A model generated the notes under the pieces. The model was not told where the DNA came from and searched no databases. It saw only the letters and a list, made by a program, of their open reading frames with translations. The position numbers and the translations under genes were made by a program. Below are positions 25,015 to 36,400 of a DNA stretch of 64,000 bases, in pieces. The stretch spans positions 39,543 through 103,542 of the forward strand of contig UZAN01039377.1 of NCBI GenBank assembly GCA_900618425.1, given 5' to 3'. The DNA is from Echinostoma caproni (taxonomy: Eukaryota; Platyhelminthes; Trematoda; Plagiorchiida; Echinostomatidae). The first letter of the stretch is position 1. Every line of letters starts with the position of its first letter.

Positions 25015-28000
25015 ACTTTCATAACAATCAAATGCACGTACGCGGCTCACAATCACTTTTCACCGACAACCAATTTTCGCTCTAAATTTAAAAGACATTT
25101 GGTTGTGATACTACATTGCTTTCTTCCAGGCTGAGGTAATCGGCGTTAACTAATAAAGTATAAATGTTTGCTTGGGGTTGCTTTCACAACGAAATGACTG
25201 GACACGAGTTTACCTCGACATTTATCTTATTATGCTAAATGCATGTATTCTGCTATGATTGTGAAGAATATTTGACTAGGTTACGGATAATACGCCTGCT
25301 TCTGACAGATCCAATTGATGAAAAAAGCGAAATACAGTCGAGTTAAACAGTTCTCATATTCAATATTTTTGAAACCTTCTGAATTTGGCGATGTGAATCG
25401 GATGGTTAACAAAATTTGTTACAGTAGAACAGTTAAACTCTATCTTGACACAGCTTTAAAATAAGTTCCAGATTTCGATTTCCAAGACCTGGTTCATCTC
25501 AGAAAGTTGAAAATACATGACGAAAGAAAATCCTAGTTGTGAATATTCCTTTGGGAGTCACCTGAATAATATTGGATTTTTGTTTATACGTAATCAAGGG
25601 AGTTGGATTTGCTATTGAGTACAAATCGATCAGCAATTCCTGTTGAATGCAGAACACTTATTAAGCAAAAACGCGGTACAACACAAGATAAACTGTACCG
25701 AGATTTGGAAACTGGCTGTTTTCCAGGGAACTAGTTCTTGAGTGTACCCAGTTTCTGCAATAAGCTCTGTGTTCACCTAGTTTTACACCACTTGTTTTGA
25801 CATACTGAGAGTTTGTTACGGGTAGGAAAAGGTAGATGTTTTATGTGAAAACCGGTATTTTGATATTTCAATTCGAAAATATTAGTGGTCTCAGAAATGT
25901 CACAACGCGGCAGTAAAAAGAGAGTGGCTCTTAGACCAATAAATATCTAGGACTATATAGTTGTGCTTTGCTTATTTCCGGTAACATACGCGATATGAGT
26001 GTGAATTCGCATTAAACTCACAATCACTTCCTTAGAATGGTGTGGCATAAGTTATTGCAATGTGGACGGTAGATATCCACTACTGATGAACTCTATTCAG
26101 TGAAACCTGACTCTAATGCTTCACAAGTGTGTGATTTACTGAATGAACTGGGGATTGTTTGTGGGAGGATTAAGTTTCAAAAGATGGCTGGTGCACATTA
26201 ATAAGTAGCAATTCAGAAAAGAACTGCATTGGTATACTTGAAAACAGTATTACCCACAATGTTTGTACCGTACCAGAATACAATTCATTGTATCACTGAC
26301 ATGCGAAATTACGAATTCTTCCTATCTGTTCTGTTCGATAAAATATTGGTCCTTCGAATTCAAGCGCACCTTTGTAGTCCTTTGAAGCAACCAGTTGTAG
26401 GAACGTGTTTGTCTCAAATAGATATGTACCATTTTGAATATATGAAAATTCCGTTTGTAGCGGTTTTTCTATGATAAATGTTTTGTTTTACTGCTCTTTG
26501 CAGCAACAAAATGAGAGTACATTGTCGCATGTGTAAAGAAATAACATTAAGGAATGTCAGAATTTCAGATTTATGAGCATTTTTGTCACTTATTATTGAT
26601 AAAATACCATTACTATTCATTCATTTATTCACCAAACCACTAGCGTAAATAACTGAAGCATGCATTTTAGTTTCGAAGAACTCTGACTTAAAATAAATCA
26701 TGTTCATCACCTTGAACGGAAGTTGCTTACTACTGTTTTCTAAAATAACGGACAATAATCTGGCATTTTGTAACTCCAATAGAGAGGCGTCCTCTAATTC
26801 CATCGTTTGTCCTGATACGTTTGGGCAACGTCAATCACCACTTTTCCACCGTCGGTCATCACATTCCTCACGTGACAGCCCGCAACAAAAACGATCTTAT
26901 CCGTAAGCTTTGGTTCAGGCAGTAAGAAGCGCAAAAAGGAAGGAGGTAAAATATAGTTGGTTGGGTTTTTCATTGTAAGGAACAAGCGGGTAACAGAACA
27001 TTTCCAGTTTCCTTGTTGAAAGATTTCAACTTGCCGACAAGATTCTGAGCAGTCCCCATAAAATGGACGGAAATAATGCTGGTTCCAGTTTATTGCAAGA
27101 CGCTATAAGAATTCACTGAATGTATTCAATGGGAAAAACACTCAGTTAATTTCAAATAATGCAGTTGAAACAAAAGATGCGTAATCCTGATGAATTTATG
27201 TACATTGAACTTACGTTCCAATGCAGACGTTCAAATTTATGGACATAAAGATTTTGGATGCTGATCAAACGGACACGTGTCCAGTGGATGCTAGTGTTAG
27301 GAAAGCAAACAATGCTGGGGCAGTGGAAGGAAATGTGAAAAGTTAATTTGAGGTACACTTTATATACTTCCCTGTTTACGGGACTGCTCGTTTGTGACTC
27401 TCATTACGAAAACCCAAGTCAATAGTGGCTCACTGCAAGTCATCGACCGTAGACCGCAGATCAATTACCGCATAGATTTTGATTCAAAAGGCAAATGTTT
27501 TCTTCAATAGCAGAGAGCGCTGACACGAGCTACTGATTGCCAGGACAAACAGCCAGAATTATTTTAAAATTGCAACCTTCTTGTATCGTGAATCTTCAGG
27601 TGAGTCATAGCGGACTACTTGATTCATGTTCCGTCATCTTTTTCGACATGGCTTTCACGAACTGCGATGAGAGTAAAAATGGGACAGGAGATCGCCTAGT
27701 GCACGTTTATGGACCGATTAGGGCCAGTAAAAATGATGTCTGAAAGGCGGTATCTGAAAACCCCTGATAATGTTTGATTTTAATTTTAGATGATCATACT
27801 TCACACTTCAAAGTCACACACAATTTTCAGTTGTTCCACCTAACCATACACTCGGAAGCACTCTAGTTGAGTTGGGCTTTTACTAGAGCTATTCAGTAGA
27901 GCACATCTATCGTCCCGTCCGGGCTTTGCAGAAACATAAACTGGTAATTCCTTCCAGCACCGGTTGGCAAAATGGTAACACATGACTTCCATGTTTTGGG
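25015..28000. other. no supported gene
   Basis: No gene is supported. The frames at 26229-26474 (+) and 26414-26985 (-) are overlapping, unrelated and chance-like. The decayed start of the 28 kb LINE relic may reach back to about 27.85 kb. Confidence 0.4.
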
Positions 28001-28029
28001 TGGGGCGGTGGATATGCCCTACTGATGGA

Positions 28030-28862
28030 CTCTGGGACTCTGGGGCCAAAATCATTACTGTTTGCAGATGACACCAAAAGCTGGAACATAGTGACACAAC
28101 CAGCGGGCTTGCTGAAACTCTAGGCAACGTTAAAAGCAGCTCATCTCTGGTCTATTCTGAACGATATTGAATGCAATGTGCCAAAGTGTAAGGTTCTATT
28201 TCTACAATACATGGGGCGATTTTCGTATTTCCTCGGAAATAAACAACTGCCACGCGCCTCAAGTGAGAAGGATCTGGGCATCATCATTCAAGAAAACGTA
28301 AGCTGCTCGATGAGCAGCGCCAAGGTGTCGAACGCAGCGGTAAAGAATGTCGGCTTACTTAAGCGGGTATCTGATCGGTTTGATTCAGCGTTTGTCTCAT
28401 TCTATTATCAGTATACATTTAAACACTCACAAAGTACGCCATCCAGGCATGGAATCCATGGCCGAAAAGTGATTGAAAAATGCTGGAGCGTCCACAAAGG
28501 ATGGCCACCAAAATGATTAGGGGGTTGAATCATTATTCATAAACAAAGAGACTGAAGTCGCTGGGATTATATTCCAATCACCACCGGCGAATCAGAGATC
28601 TGATTATGGTATACGAAGTAATGTAAAACTTAAGCCATCCGTGTCACCTGCTGCTAAAATTGTCACCTAACTTTCACCTTCGAGCATATCCGTTCAAACT
28701 AGTGGTCCCAGAATGCCGGCGTCAGTCATTCTCAGTCAGAGTTTGTTCGCTCTGGAACTCTCTCCTACCCCAAGCCATCTGTGCACCAAGCATTGAATCT
28801 CTGAATTTGGGATTCGATGAAGCATTAGCACACTTTACATTCCAACATAAGGGAAGCTGCGT
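28030..28862 (+). pseudogene. decayed CR1/L2-type LINE reverse transcriptase, C-terminal half
   Basis: Plus-strand LINE polymerase blocks appear in order across several frames: motif C SLLFADDTKSW (about 28050); the ASSEKDLGIIIQENVS block (about 28260); SNAAVKNVGLLKRVSDRFDS; a QAWNPWPKSDWKMLERPQR-like segment (about 28450); KRLKSLGLYSNHHRRIRDLI (about 28560); and the closing RVCSLWNSLLPQAICAPSIE (about 28740-28800). This order is diagnostic for CR1/L2/Jockey-like non-LTR retrotransposons. The frame changes several times and contains stops, so it is a relic. It shares its 3' block with the 18.2 kb fragment. Confidence 0.68.
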
Positions 28863-28869
28863 GCAGCAG

Positions 28870-31540
28870 TGGAAGAAGCCCGTAGCATTTTACATTTTGC
28901 ACGAGAAACTGTGTATATCACTGTCTTTTAACTACAACGCGAACCTATGGGACGAGAAAAGTATGGGCTTGTAAGTTATACCCATGATAAACCTTTGAAT
29001 CTTCGACTAGAAGAACTGAGGATTGTACGTGGATGAATTCTACATCATTACTCGCAGGTAACCGGGAGTTAAATGTGACTAAATGCTTGATTTGTGTTTT
29101 ATTGTGTCGATATAGTTAATGAGGCGTGAAATTCATGGGATAGAGAAATTGATTACAATGCAATCAACGTTTCGTGTATGCCAGTGCAGACAGAGAATTG
29201 TATGCTGCTACTTGGTACACGTGGTATACACTCATAACTATAATTGTAATACGGCAACGATATCGTGGAGGAAAGGCTTTACGTGTAACCAGTATTTTTT
29301 CGTTGAGTGGGGTATTTTCGAAAGGTGATGAATGTGGAGCACAGGGATCAGTGATCAACTGTTTTCTTACAAGGACCTACCACGTTTCGATCGATAATCA
29401 TAAATGCTCGTCCTTATTATCCCGTGAACCTTCTCGTTAGTTTGACCTCGATTGAGCTTGACTAAACCAACAATTGTATTGTTCTTTAATGTGGAAGTTT
29501 AAATTCCAAGCTGTGCAACTTACATAGAGACAGGTAACCCGGGTCACTGACGTTTCTGTGAAGTTGGTGACGCTGAGAGATTGCATTAGATTTTGATAGC
29601 ATTGAATGGTAACGTATTTTTCTAAGGTAAACATTTCTGACCTAATGGAACAGCAAATCTGACAAAAGGAACAAAAGCAAATATATGGTTTTAACAAAAA
29701 CCGGTATCACTCTTCTACTTAGTAGAAGCATTGGGGCATTGGAGCTAGTGAGACAGAAAAGACATACACAAAGGAAAAATCACTAACAACATGAATTTCC
29801 TCGCGTTTATGTTTTCTACATGTAGATAAACATTGAAGAAAAAACAAAGCTGTGATCAGGTGATAAAATTCGATCGGATTAAGTCAAGAAAAAGGGATAA
29901 TTATTCAGTAATTGAGTACTTGATACCCAAAGAAAGAAGTAAATCAGATTAACTTATGCTGATTGATATACTCAGATATTATCCGGATATGCCATCATTA
30001 CGTATTGCAGGAAAATGGTGGAGAATAATCTCTTTCAGGGTGATTCATTTATGGGCTGATATATCACTAGTTTATATCAAACTGTCTAACAGGGGGAAGG
30101 AGAAAATCTTGGTCATCATCTATCCATTGGGTTGAGATGGATATGCTGATTAATCTGCAACGGCTGATCGTGATCTGCATATCCTCTTTGTTGTCTAAAG
30201 TGAATTTTATGTCCTCCATATTAGACATGAACACATCCACGAAAAGTCGACCAAGGTATACCTCAGTGCTCTCCTATCAATCTGAGGTAAACTTCATCAT
30301 TGAACTTGAATTTTTTGTTGTTTATTTCAAAGTATGGCAATTACTCGAGGTCATCAAGTGATATTTTGATTTCACAATTACTGGTTCACATGTAATGACA
30401 TACGTATTTGGTTATTTCAGTAAAGGAAACTGACATCGGGTGATAATGTTTTCCTCTCAGTTTCAACAGCATTTCCCGATGTGCAGTCAGTAGCTCTTGA
30501 CACTGATTTACCCCCCAAGCGCTTTAGCACTTGCCGACTAGCGTGCAATTCAAACCTACCACATCTAGTGACGCACCCGACAACCAATCTGACGTTTCGA
30601 AACGGACATTCTGGATTTCTTCCTCAGTTAAAGTTTTTTCAAGCGGGACAACAAAGTATGAGTCCTGAAGAATGCAATCCAATCAACTTCTTGCCCAGTC
30701 GTACAGATATAATTATGAACATATTTCCAGAGGTTAATTGGAAACTCACCAGCATGTTTCGTTGAAACAGTCAGTTTCTATAGTGTTTGACTTGTACGTT
30801 ACCCCTGTTTTCATTTGAGCGATGGCACAACTATTCTAGATGTTGGCGTTCCGAGGACAACAACACCTCAAGAACAAGAGCACTTGAATAAATTCGAACT
30901 CAGTACTTTAGGACGTCTCTTTCACTGAAAGTATTATGGTGTAGGGTTGCATGCGGAAAAGATTTATTTTGACATCGAAAATAAAATCCGATAGACGAAA
31001 CAAGCTGTTTTTCGATAAATTCATCAGCTGGCTATTTATTTATACATTTGTATAGATAGGGCATTTAATATTGTTTGATCCTTTGTGCGGTGGATCTTAT
31101 TATCCTATGTACGTTCAGAACCGTTTATCGTATTCCACCGTTGTCATCAACATCATCTTTCCATGCTATTGTGATCAAACTATTTAACCCTTCCCCCACT
31201 GTGCAATCAGAAGCGTTTCGTCCAGACATTATCACTACCATGGTTAGTCTCCAAGCGACCAACCGATGCGAGCGTGGTAACTAGAAGACCGTCGTAACCA
31301 AGGGGAAGCTCACGCAAATTGTTGACGCACGTATCATGGCTTTTTACATAGGGTAATAAGATACACCGCACAAAGGATCAAACAATAGTAAGTGTAGGGT
31401 TGTGTTGAACTACAAAGTTCGTCCAAAGCCATTAAGGCTCACTAGATAAAAAATCGTTCCAGATTTGAGAAACAATGCGATTTGGGCACAAACTTCAATG
31501 ATAGCAAAACGTTACGACGATTGGTTTCTGCTTCCAAATA
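28870..31540. other. mostly featureless; candidate plus-strand exons near 30.46 and 31.12 kb
   Basis: Nothing is firm here. Two plus-strand frames could belong to the candidate gene ending at 33460. One starts at 30460 after a ttcctctcag acceptor and stays open for about 100 codons (motif LPPKRFSTCRLACNSNLPH). The other is 31119-31242 (41 codons, acceptor tacgttcag, donor ATG|gttagt). Their phases do not join directly, so at least one exon would be missing. The remaining sequence shows no repeat or RNA. Confidence 0.25.
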
Positions 31541-31549
31541 TCCCAATCT

Positions 31550-31714
31550 AATTCTCGCAAAATTTATGGCTTTCAGCGCATTCACAAACGTAGATATATA
31601 GGCCAAAGCACGAAGCAGCTCTGCACGCGGGTCAGAGAATGTACCAGAAAAGCCATCACCAAGCGCATACAATGGACTGAAGGGCGGGGGTCAATTAACA
31701 AGAGCTATTACTGA
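31550..31714 (+). pseudogene. relic of a PLE-type GIY-YIG domain
   Basis: A short plus-strand frame contains RRYIGQSTKQLCTRVRECTR, which fits the YIG half of the GIY-YIG signature and the following helix (YIGQT.K.L.TR..EH in Penelope-like elements). An IYGF segment sits about ten residues upstream. The frame ends at TGA (31712-31714). No polymerase is recognisable upstream. It is not the same copy as the PLE at 22-25 kb and is much shorter, so it is a 5'-truncated remnant. Confidence 0.42.
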
Positions 31715-32103
31715 TTTCTGCTCTCCTAATTGCACAAACGCATTGAGAAATGCGGACGCAGTGTCCATCTAAAGAGAAAAAAGAAAAAGATAGAAACATC
31801 GGTCTATTTAAAGAAAACTCCGCTAGAATAGTGTTTTAGGTAATCATTAAACCCACCCCATCTTACTTCCAAAAGTTAGTCAATCCTATGTGTTCGAACG
31901 TTTCTTTTATTTTCTTCCTTATTTCAGGGTTACATGTGTCTATATTGTAAGTAAGATATAACTAATAACGGATTTGATAACTGCTCCTTTCCCATCCACC
32001 CAGTGAGTTGAAATGTTTTGCAGATTGGTTGATGACCATTTGGTCTACGTTATGACAATACTTCCATAGTAACACGGAATGTAAAGTCAAAGATAAACAA
32101 CAA

Positions 32104-32556
32104 TTGTCAGCTCTTGTTATATTTACAATGCGGGCTTTGCAAATTCTTATCTGCATCAAACCTCATTTGTTTGCACATAAGTTTCAACTAGATTTCATGA
32201 TGAAAAGAAACCCTGGTCATTTATGCTGTATAACCGCTCACGCACATGAAGCTACATTTTCTTTTTCAAAGAAGGCTGCTAAGTATCATAGGAGACATGC
32301 ACATCAAATTCAGAAACAATATGCTGCCAGGTGGATATTGGAATCCTTTATCTTACAGGCGCAACATAAATTAACAGAACTTAACGGCCGTTCAATGAGC
32401 AGTATCCCAAAATTGAACGTACGAAATTTCAGTACATTTCAGAACATTAAATTAATGAAATCTATCAAATGGGACGTTCGGTGCACTCAAGAAAATCAAT
32501 GTTTTGCGCATTATAACTACTCACTACTCATCAGTAATAAAGGACAAAGTGGATAA
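32104..32556 (+). CDS. hypothetical ORF, possible exon
   Basis: This is a 150-codon uninterrupted plus-strand frame, the longest in the window not explained by transposons or the right-end gene. The most coding-like portion follows a tttctttttcaaag acceptor at about 32270 and is rich in basic residues and Gln (KYHRRHAHQIQKQY). No domain is recognised. It lies between other plus-strand candidate exons (31.1 and 33.2-33.5 kb) and could belong to the same gene, but phases are ambiguous. A chance frame of this length is unlikely but possible. Confidence 0.25.
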   Translation: MSALVIFTMRALQILICIKPHLFAHKFQLDFMMKRNPGHLCCITAHAHEATFSFSKKAAKYHRRHAHQIQKQYAARWILESFILQAQHKLTELNGRSMSSIPKLNVRNFSTFQNIKLMKSIKWDVRCTQENQCFAHYNYSLLISNKGQSG

Positions 32557-33211
32557 AAGTAGAGTGAAATCCATGTGGACTGGATGAATACATTTGGAAA
32601 GACAAGCGAAGAATGACTAAAACATATGTTCAATTTTGTATGTTGAAGTTAGGGTTAGTTAGGCGATTTAGTAATCTATTGAATAGTTGGATTATACACG
32701 TTGATGCCTGAGGCACTATCTCACAGAGAAATAACCTTACCTTTCAGTTTTACTTATGCACCAAGGGGAATATCTTATGAGGAATATTAATAAAATAACT
32801 TGGGGTATAATACGTGGAAAAATTGCGATCTTTTTCAGTTTATACAGGAACAAAAAATGTAAATATCCGTCGTATGCTTTCGATTGACATTCATTGTTTG
32901 TAAGTTTGCCTTTGGTTGTCTCGGATGTACTGCTTTTGTGATTTCTAGGAGAATAATATAACCTAACCTAAGTTTGAGTTTAACTGATAACTTACAAATA
33001 TAATTTGATTTATATAACAATTACACACAAAAACAAACTTTGTATCACCAAATAGAAGCGAATAATTGTGAATCAAGTCTATAATTTTTCTTCTTCTTCC
33101 TCTTTTATTTGTCCATGTGCACAGTGCAGCGAAATAAGCGGATTATATTTTGTATTTTGCATTTCGTATTAAATTTCTTGAATGTCTCAGATATTGTATT
33201 CTTGGTTGCAG

Positions 33212-33460
33212 AAATGCGTCTCCATCAGTGCTCATAGGAGAGTCACATATATGGCACAATGAGATCAACAGGAAAGTTTATGTGGTAAGTGAATGGGTAA
33301 CCAATGAGTTAGTAATTCTGTTGAAGAGGGACATAGTGTCTATAGTTTCTAATTGGTCTGATTATACAGGATGTTAATTGGATGGAACAGGTTCGTGAAA
33401 ATATGAATTTTTATGATACGTCAATGCTTGGCATAGCGGGTGAAGAAACTTGGGTGTGAA
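33212..33460 (+). CDS. candidate last two exons of an unknown gene
   Basis: Exon 33212-33284 has a strong acceptor (attcttggttgcag) and a consensus donor GTG|gtaagt. It encodes 24 residues ending in HNEINRKVYV. It joins in phase 0 to exon 33371-33460 (acceptor gattatacag), which encodes DVNWMEQVRENMNFYD and ends GEETWV at TGA. The intron is 86 bases. These are among the better splice signals in the window. The peptide matches nothing I recognise, and no polyadenylation signal was identified nearby. Confidence 0.32.
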
Positions 33461-33469
33461 GTTGGGATA

Positions 33470-36400
33470 GTGGGCGAACTACGGAGTACTGAAATACACC
33501 AGATAAAAGTGATTTTGCAGCAAAAATTACGTTCACAATCTTGTACACGTTGATACACGCTTTAGAGAATGAGAGGCGTCATACCTGAAAAGTCTCCTAT
33601 AATCAAATTAAAAAGCAGCATTTCATCTAGTAGGATGCCATTGTTTAAGCTTATCAGTACGTTTGTGTTGTGTTTGTTTTAACAACTGAATCGTCAGTCA
33701 GTCAATTCATTGTAGGCACTTTTTCAAACAATTGTCAGTCCATCTTTTTGCATGAGTTTGCGTATATTTGTAGTGCTCTCACACAGGACTGTAAAAGAAA
33801 ATGACACAACTCAGTCGAGATACGAGACAATTTGGAGGGGCGACAGCGCCGTTTCTGCATAAGTTGGACATCGGTGGATAGGCAGTCAACCCGGTTAAGT
33901 GGTAAGATGACTTTTGGGATCAGCCTAACCTTACACTATCACTAACGTTAGGGTGACCATAGAGAGCGTTATATAGTAACATGCTTTCAAATTTCATATA
34001 TGATTTTGCTCACCCCTGGGGTGGTGTCTATTTTCGTTAAGCAACAGTTCACACGTTTCGAGAACCTGTTCCAAAGAGCTATGCGGTGATGAGTTCAAGT
34101 CAAGTCAAAGGCTTGGATGCAGTTACCTGATTGAGTAAAAGCTAATTATACACGTCTTGACACATCTTGATACTTATGTCGATAACAGATGCATAATTAT
34201 GAGCAGAGGTTTTTCGGATTAAAATTCAATTGTCATGAATCAATGGAATTATTTCACAAACCTTTTTTTGAACACTTGGTAACAGAAAGCATTAAAAAAT
34301 ATCGATGAAACAAAATTACTCGGCTCCGTGTTTGTGCATTACTGCAATACCATTCCATTTGTAAATGAATAAAAACGAGCTTTTGCCGCTCCGCAGATTG
34401 TTCGCAGTATGATTCATCGTCCACTTTCCCTGTCAGTGATACTCCTTTTCATCCGATCACATTACAACCGATTTTAGATCAACAATTGTGCACATCTCGA
34501 TGGCGATGTGTCACCGTATTCACTTATCTCTAAGAGAAGAGGAGTCTGAACTGGCCGTTATTGTTTGAGACGGTTTACGTTCACGGGTAAGCAAATTTTA
34601 AATGTGTGCCACAAATCTTCATTAGTATTACAACCGATAGCATATCCGTATGTGCGTTTCAATCCCTTAACCGCAGGCCACTGATTGGTATCGTATGGTT
34701 TTGTTAATAACCTTTGCGAATATATTGATGCAATCATGTACTCTTGTATCTATTTCAGTTGCCATAATCCAAACGGTCTAAATAGGTTTGTATGATTTTA
34801 TTACACCAAATTTCCTTTATATTATTAGTAAAGAGATTTAACCGGTATGTTCTCTAAGTACTAAATAACATAATATTAATTTAATCATCTCAGAAGTGAG
34901 TTCCAATACCGGTGCAGCAGACAGTAAAACGGTTCATCAAAATTCAGTTTCAGTTCATTTGTACCCTAAAAAACTGAGATTTTTGCAGATTGAAAACGGA
35001 TCAATGCGTAACGATCAATACGATAAACAAATTGATTTATTCACTGAAAACCAGAGTTAGAATGAATCCCTAGTGTTTGTTTTGCATATGCTTCGTTCTT
35101 TCAAGGTCAAACAAATAGGTGTTTGATTCGTGACTTTGTTGGAACCGGTAATCTCATCCGAAATTTACTTCTGGATGTTTCAGCACGTTTAATGCATCGT
35201 TCTACATATCGACATCGGATTTTAGGCCCAATTGTTTGATCAGCTTCATTTGCTGGACGTATAGGTGTTACTATAACCATTAGGAATGAGTTCCAACTGA
35301 ATCCACGGGTGATCTATATTTTCTTCCGTTTCCTTAGAGTTTCTATCCACGTCCCCAATAGTATGTTGCTCTCTCACCCACACAGCCCCGCTACGGAGTT
35401 TCACCCTTGTTTGCCAAGTCATTGCAAATGACGCCCAGTTCGCTGCCAAGGTATCGACTGTGACATTGAAATTTGACTATATCAATCCAACAGTAAAGAC
35501 CTACCTGTTTATAACTGAATTAAATGTAAATGATTGATACGATAGATCCACCCTAAAGTTCGTCGATTTCCCATATTTTTGTCCCATGTGACAACATATA
35601 TATTATAGTGTGATGAACGGTGTATGAGATGCAGGACACACAACAGCCTGAGGTACCCATCGTTAACTTGTGATAATCAGAAACGTAAGGTTTAAGCAAA
35701 TCCGATGGTAGAGCAAGTGTTGTGTGTAACTGAAATACCGGGAAACTGTTAACTATCAAAGGCGATAAGCGCCGGTAAGATTTCACTAATGTATCACCGA
35801 TAATGAATTCTTCTGCTTGAATAAAATCAATTCACTTGACGTAGTGGAAAACCATTTTATGGGATTTCTCAAGTTAACCTTTGTGGGCGTCCAAGCTGTG
35901 TTTGCATCCATCATCAAAATGAGTGCCATTACTACTGTGTTTTGCTTTGCCGTGTGGACACAACAGCGGTTCCTGATGCTAGATATCCGCACATTTTATA
36001 GGAACTCAGAGTTACAGCAGCTTACCTGCTTGCACAAGAGATATTATTTACTTTGTGATCAACTGTGTATGAACACTACATTCTTTAATTTAATCTCGAA
36101 TGTTCTAGTAATTTTCGTATTATTGCCTTGGTATACCGATAACGTGCTAAGCAGCAGTTAAAACAAACAGTGAAGGCTAAATTTTGAAATTTTCTATCAC
36201 AACGGGTTTTCAACAGCCCGTCTGAAACCATCTTGGAGAACATCTGGCCAGATGGTCATTGACTGTGGCGCTATCACGTCTATCGATCCAATGCAGCTGT
36301 ATCATATTTGTAAACATAAACCCTTTTGTGCAAATGGAGGTCCGTTAAACTTTGAGATATTTCCTTCAAACGTTCTGTTTTGAAGAGTATTCAGTTATTT

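Noticed and set aside
35817..36161. 114-codon hydrophobic plus-strand frame
   Set aside because: It lies within the number of such frames expected by chance at this composition, with no splice or homology support.
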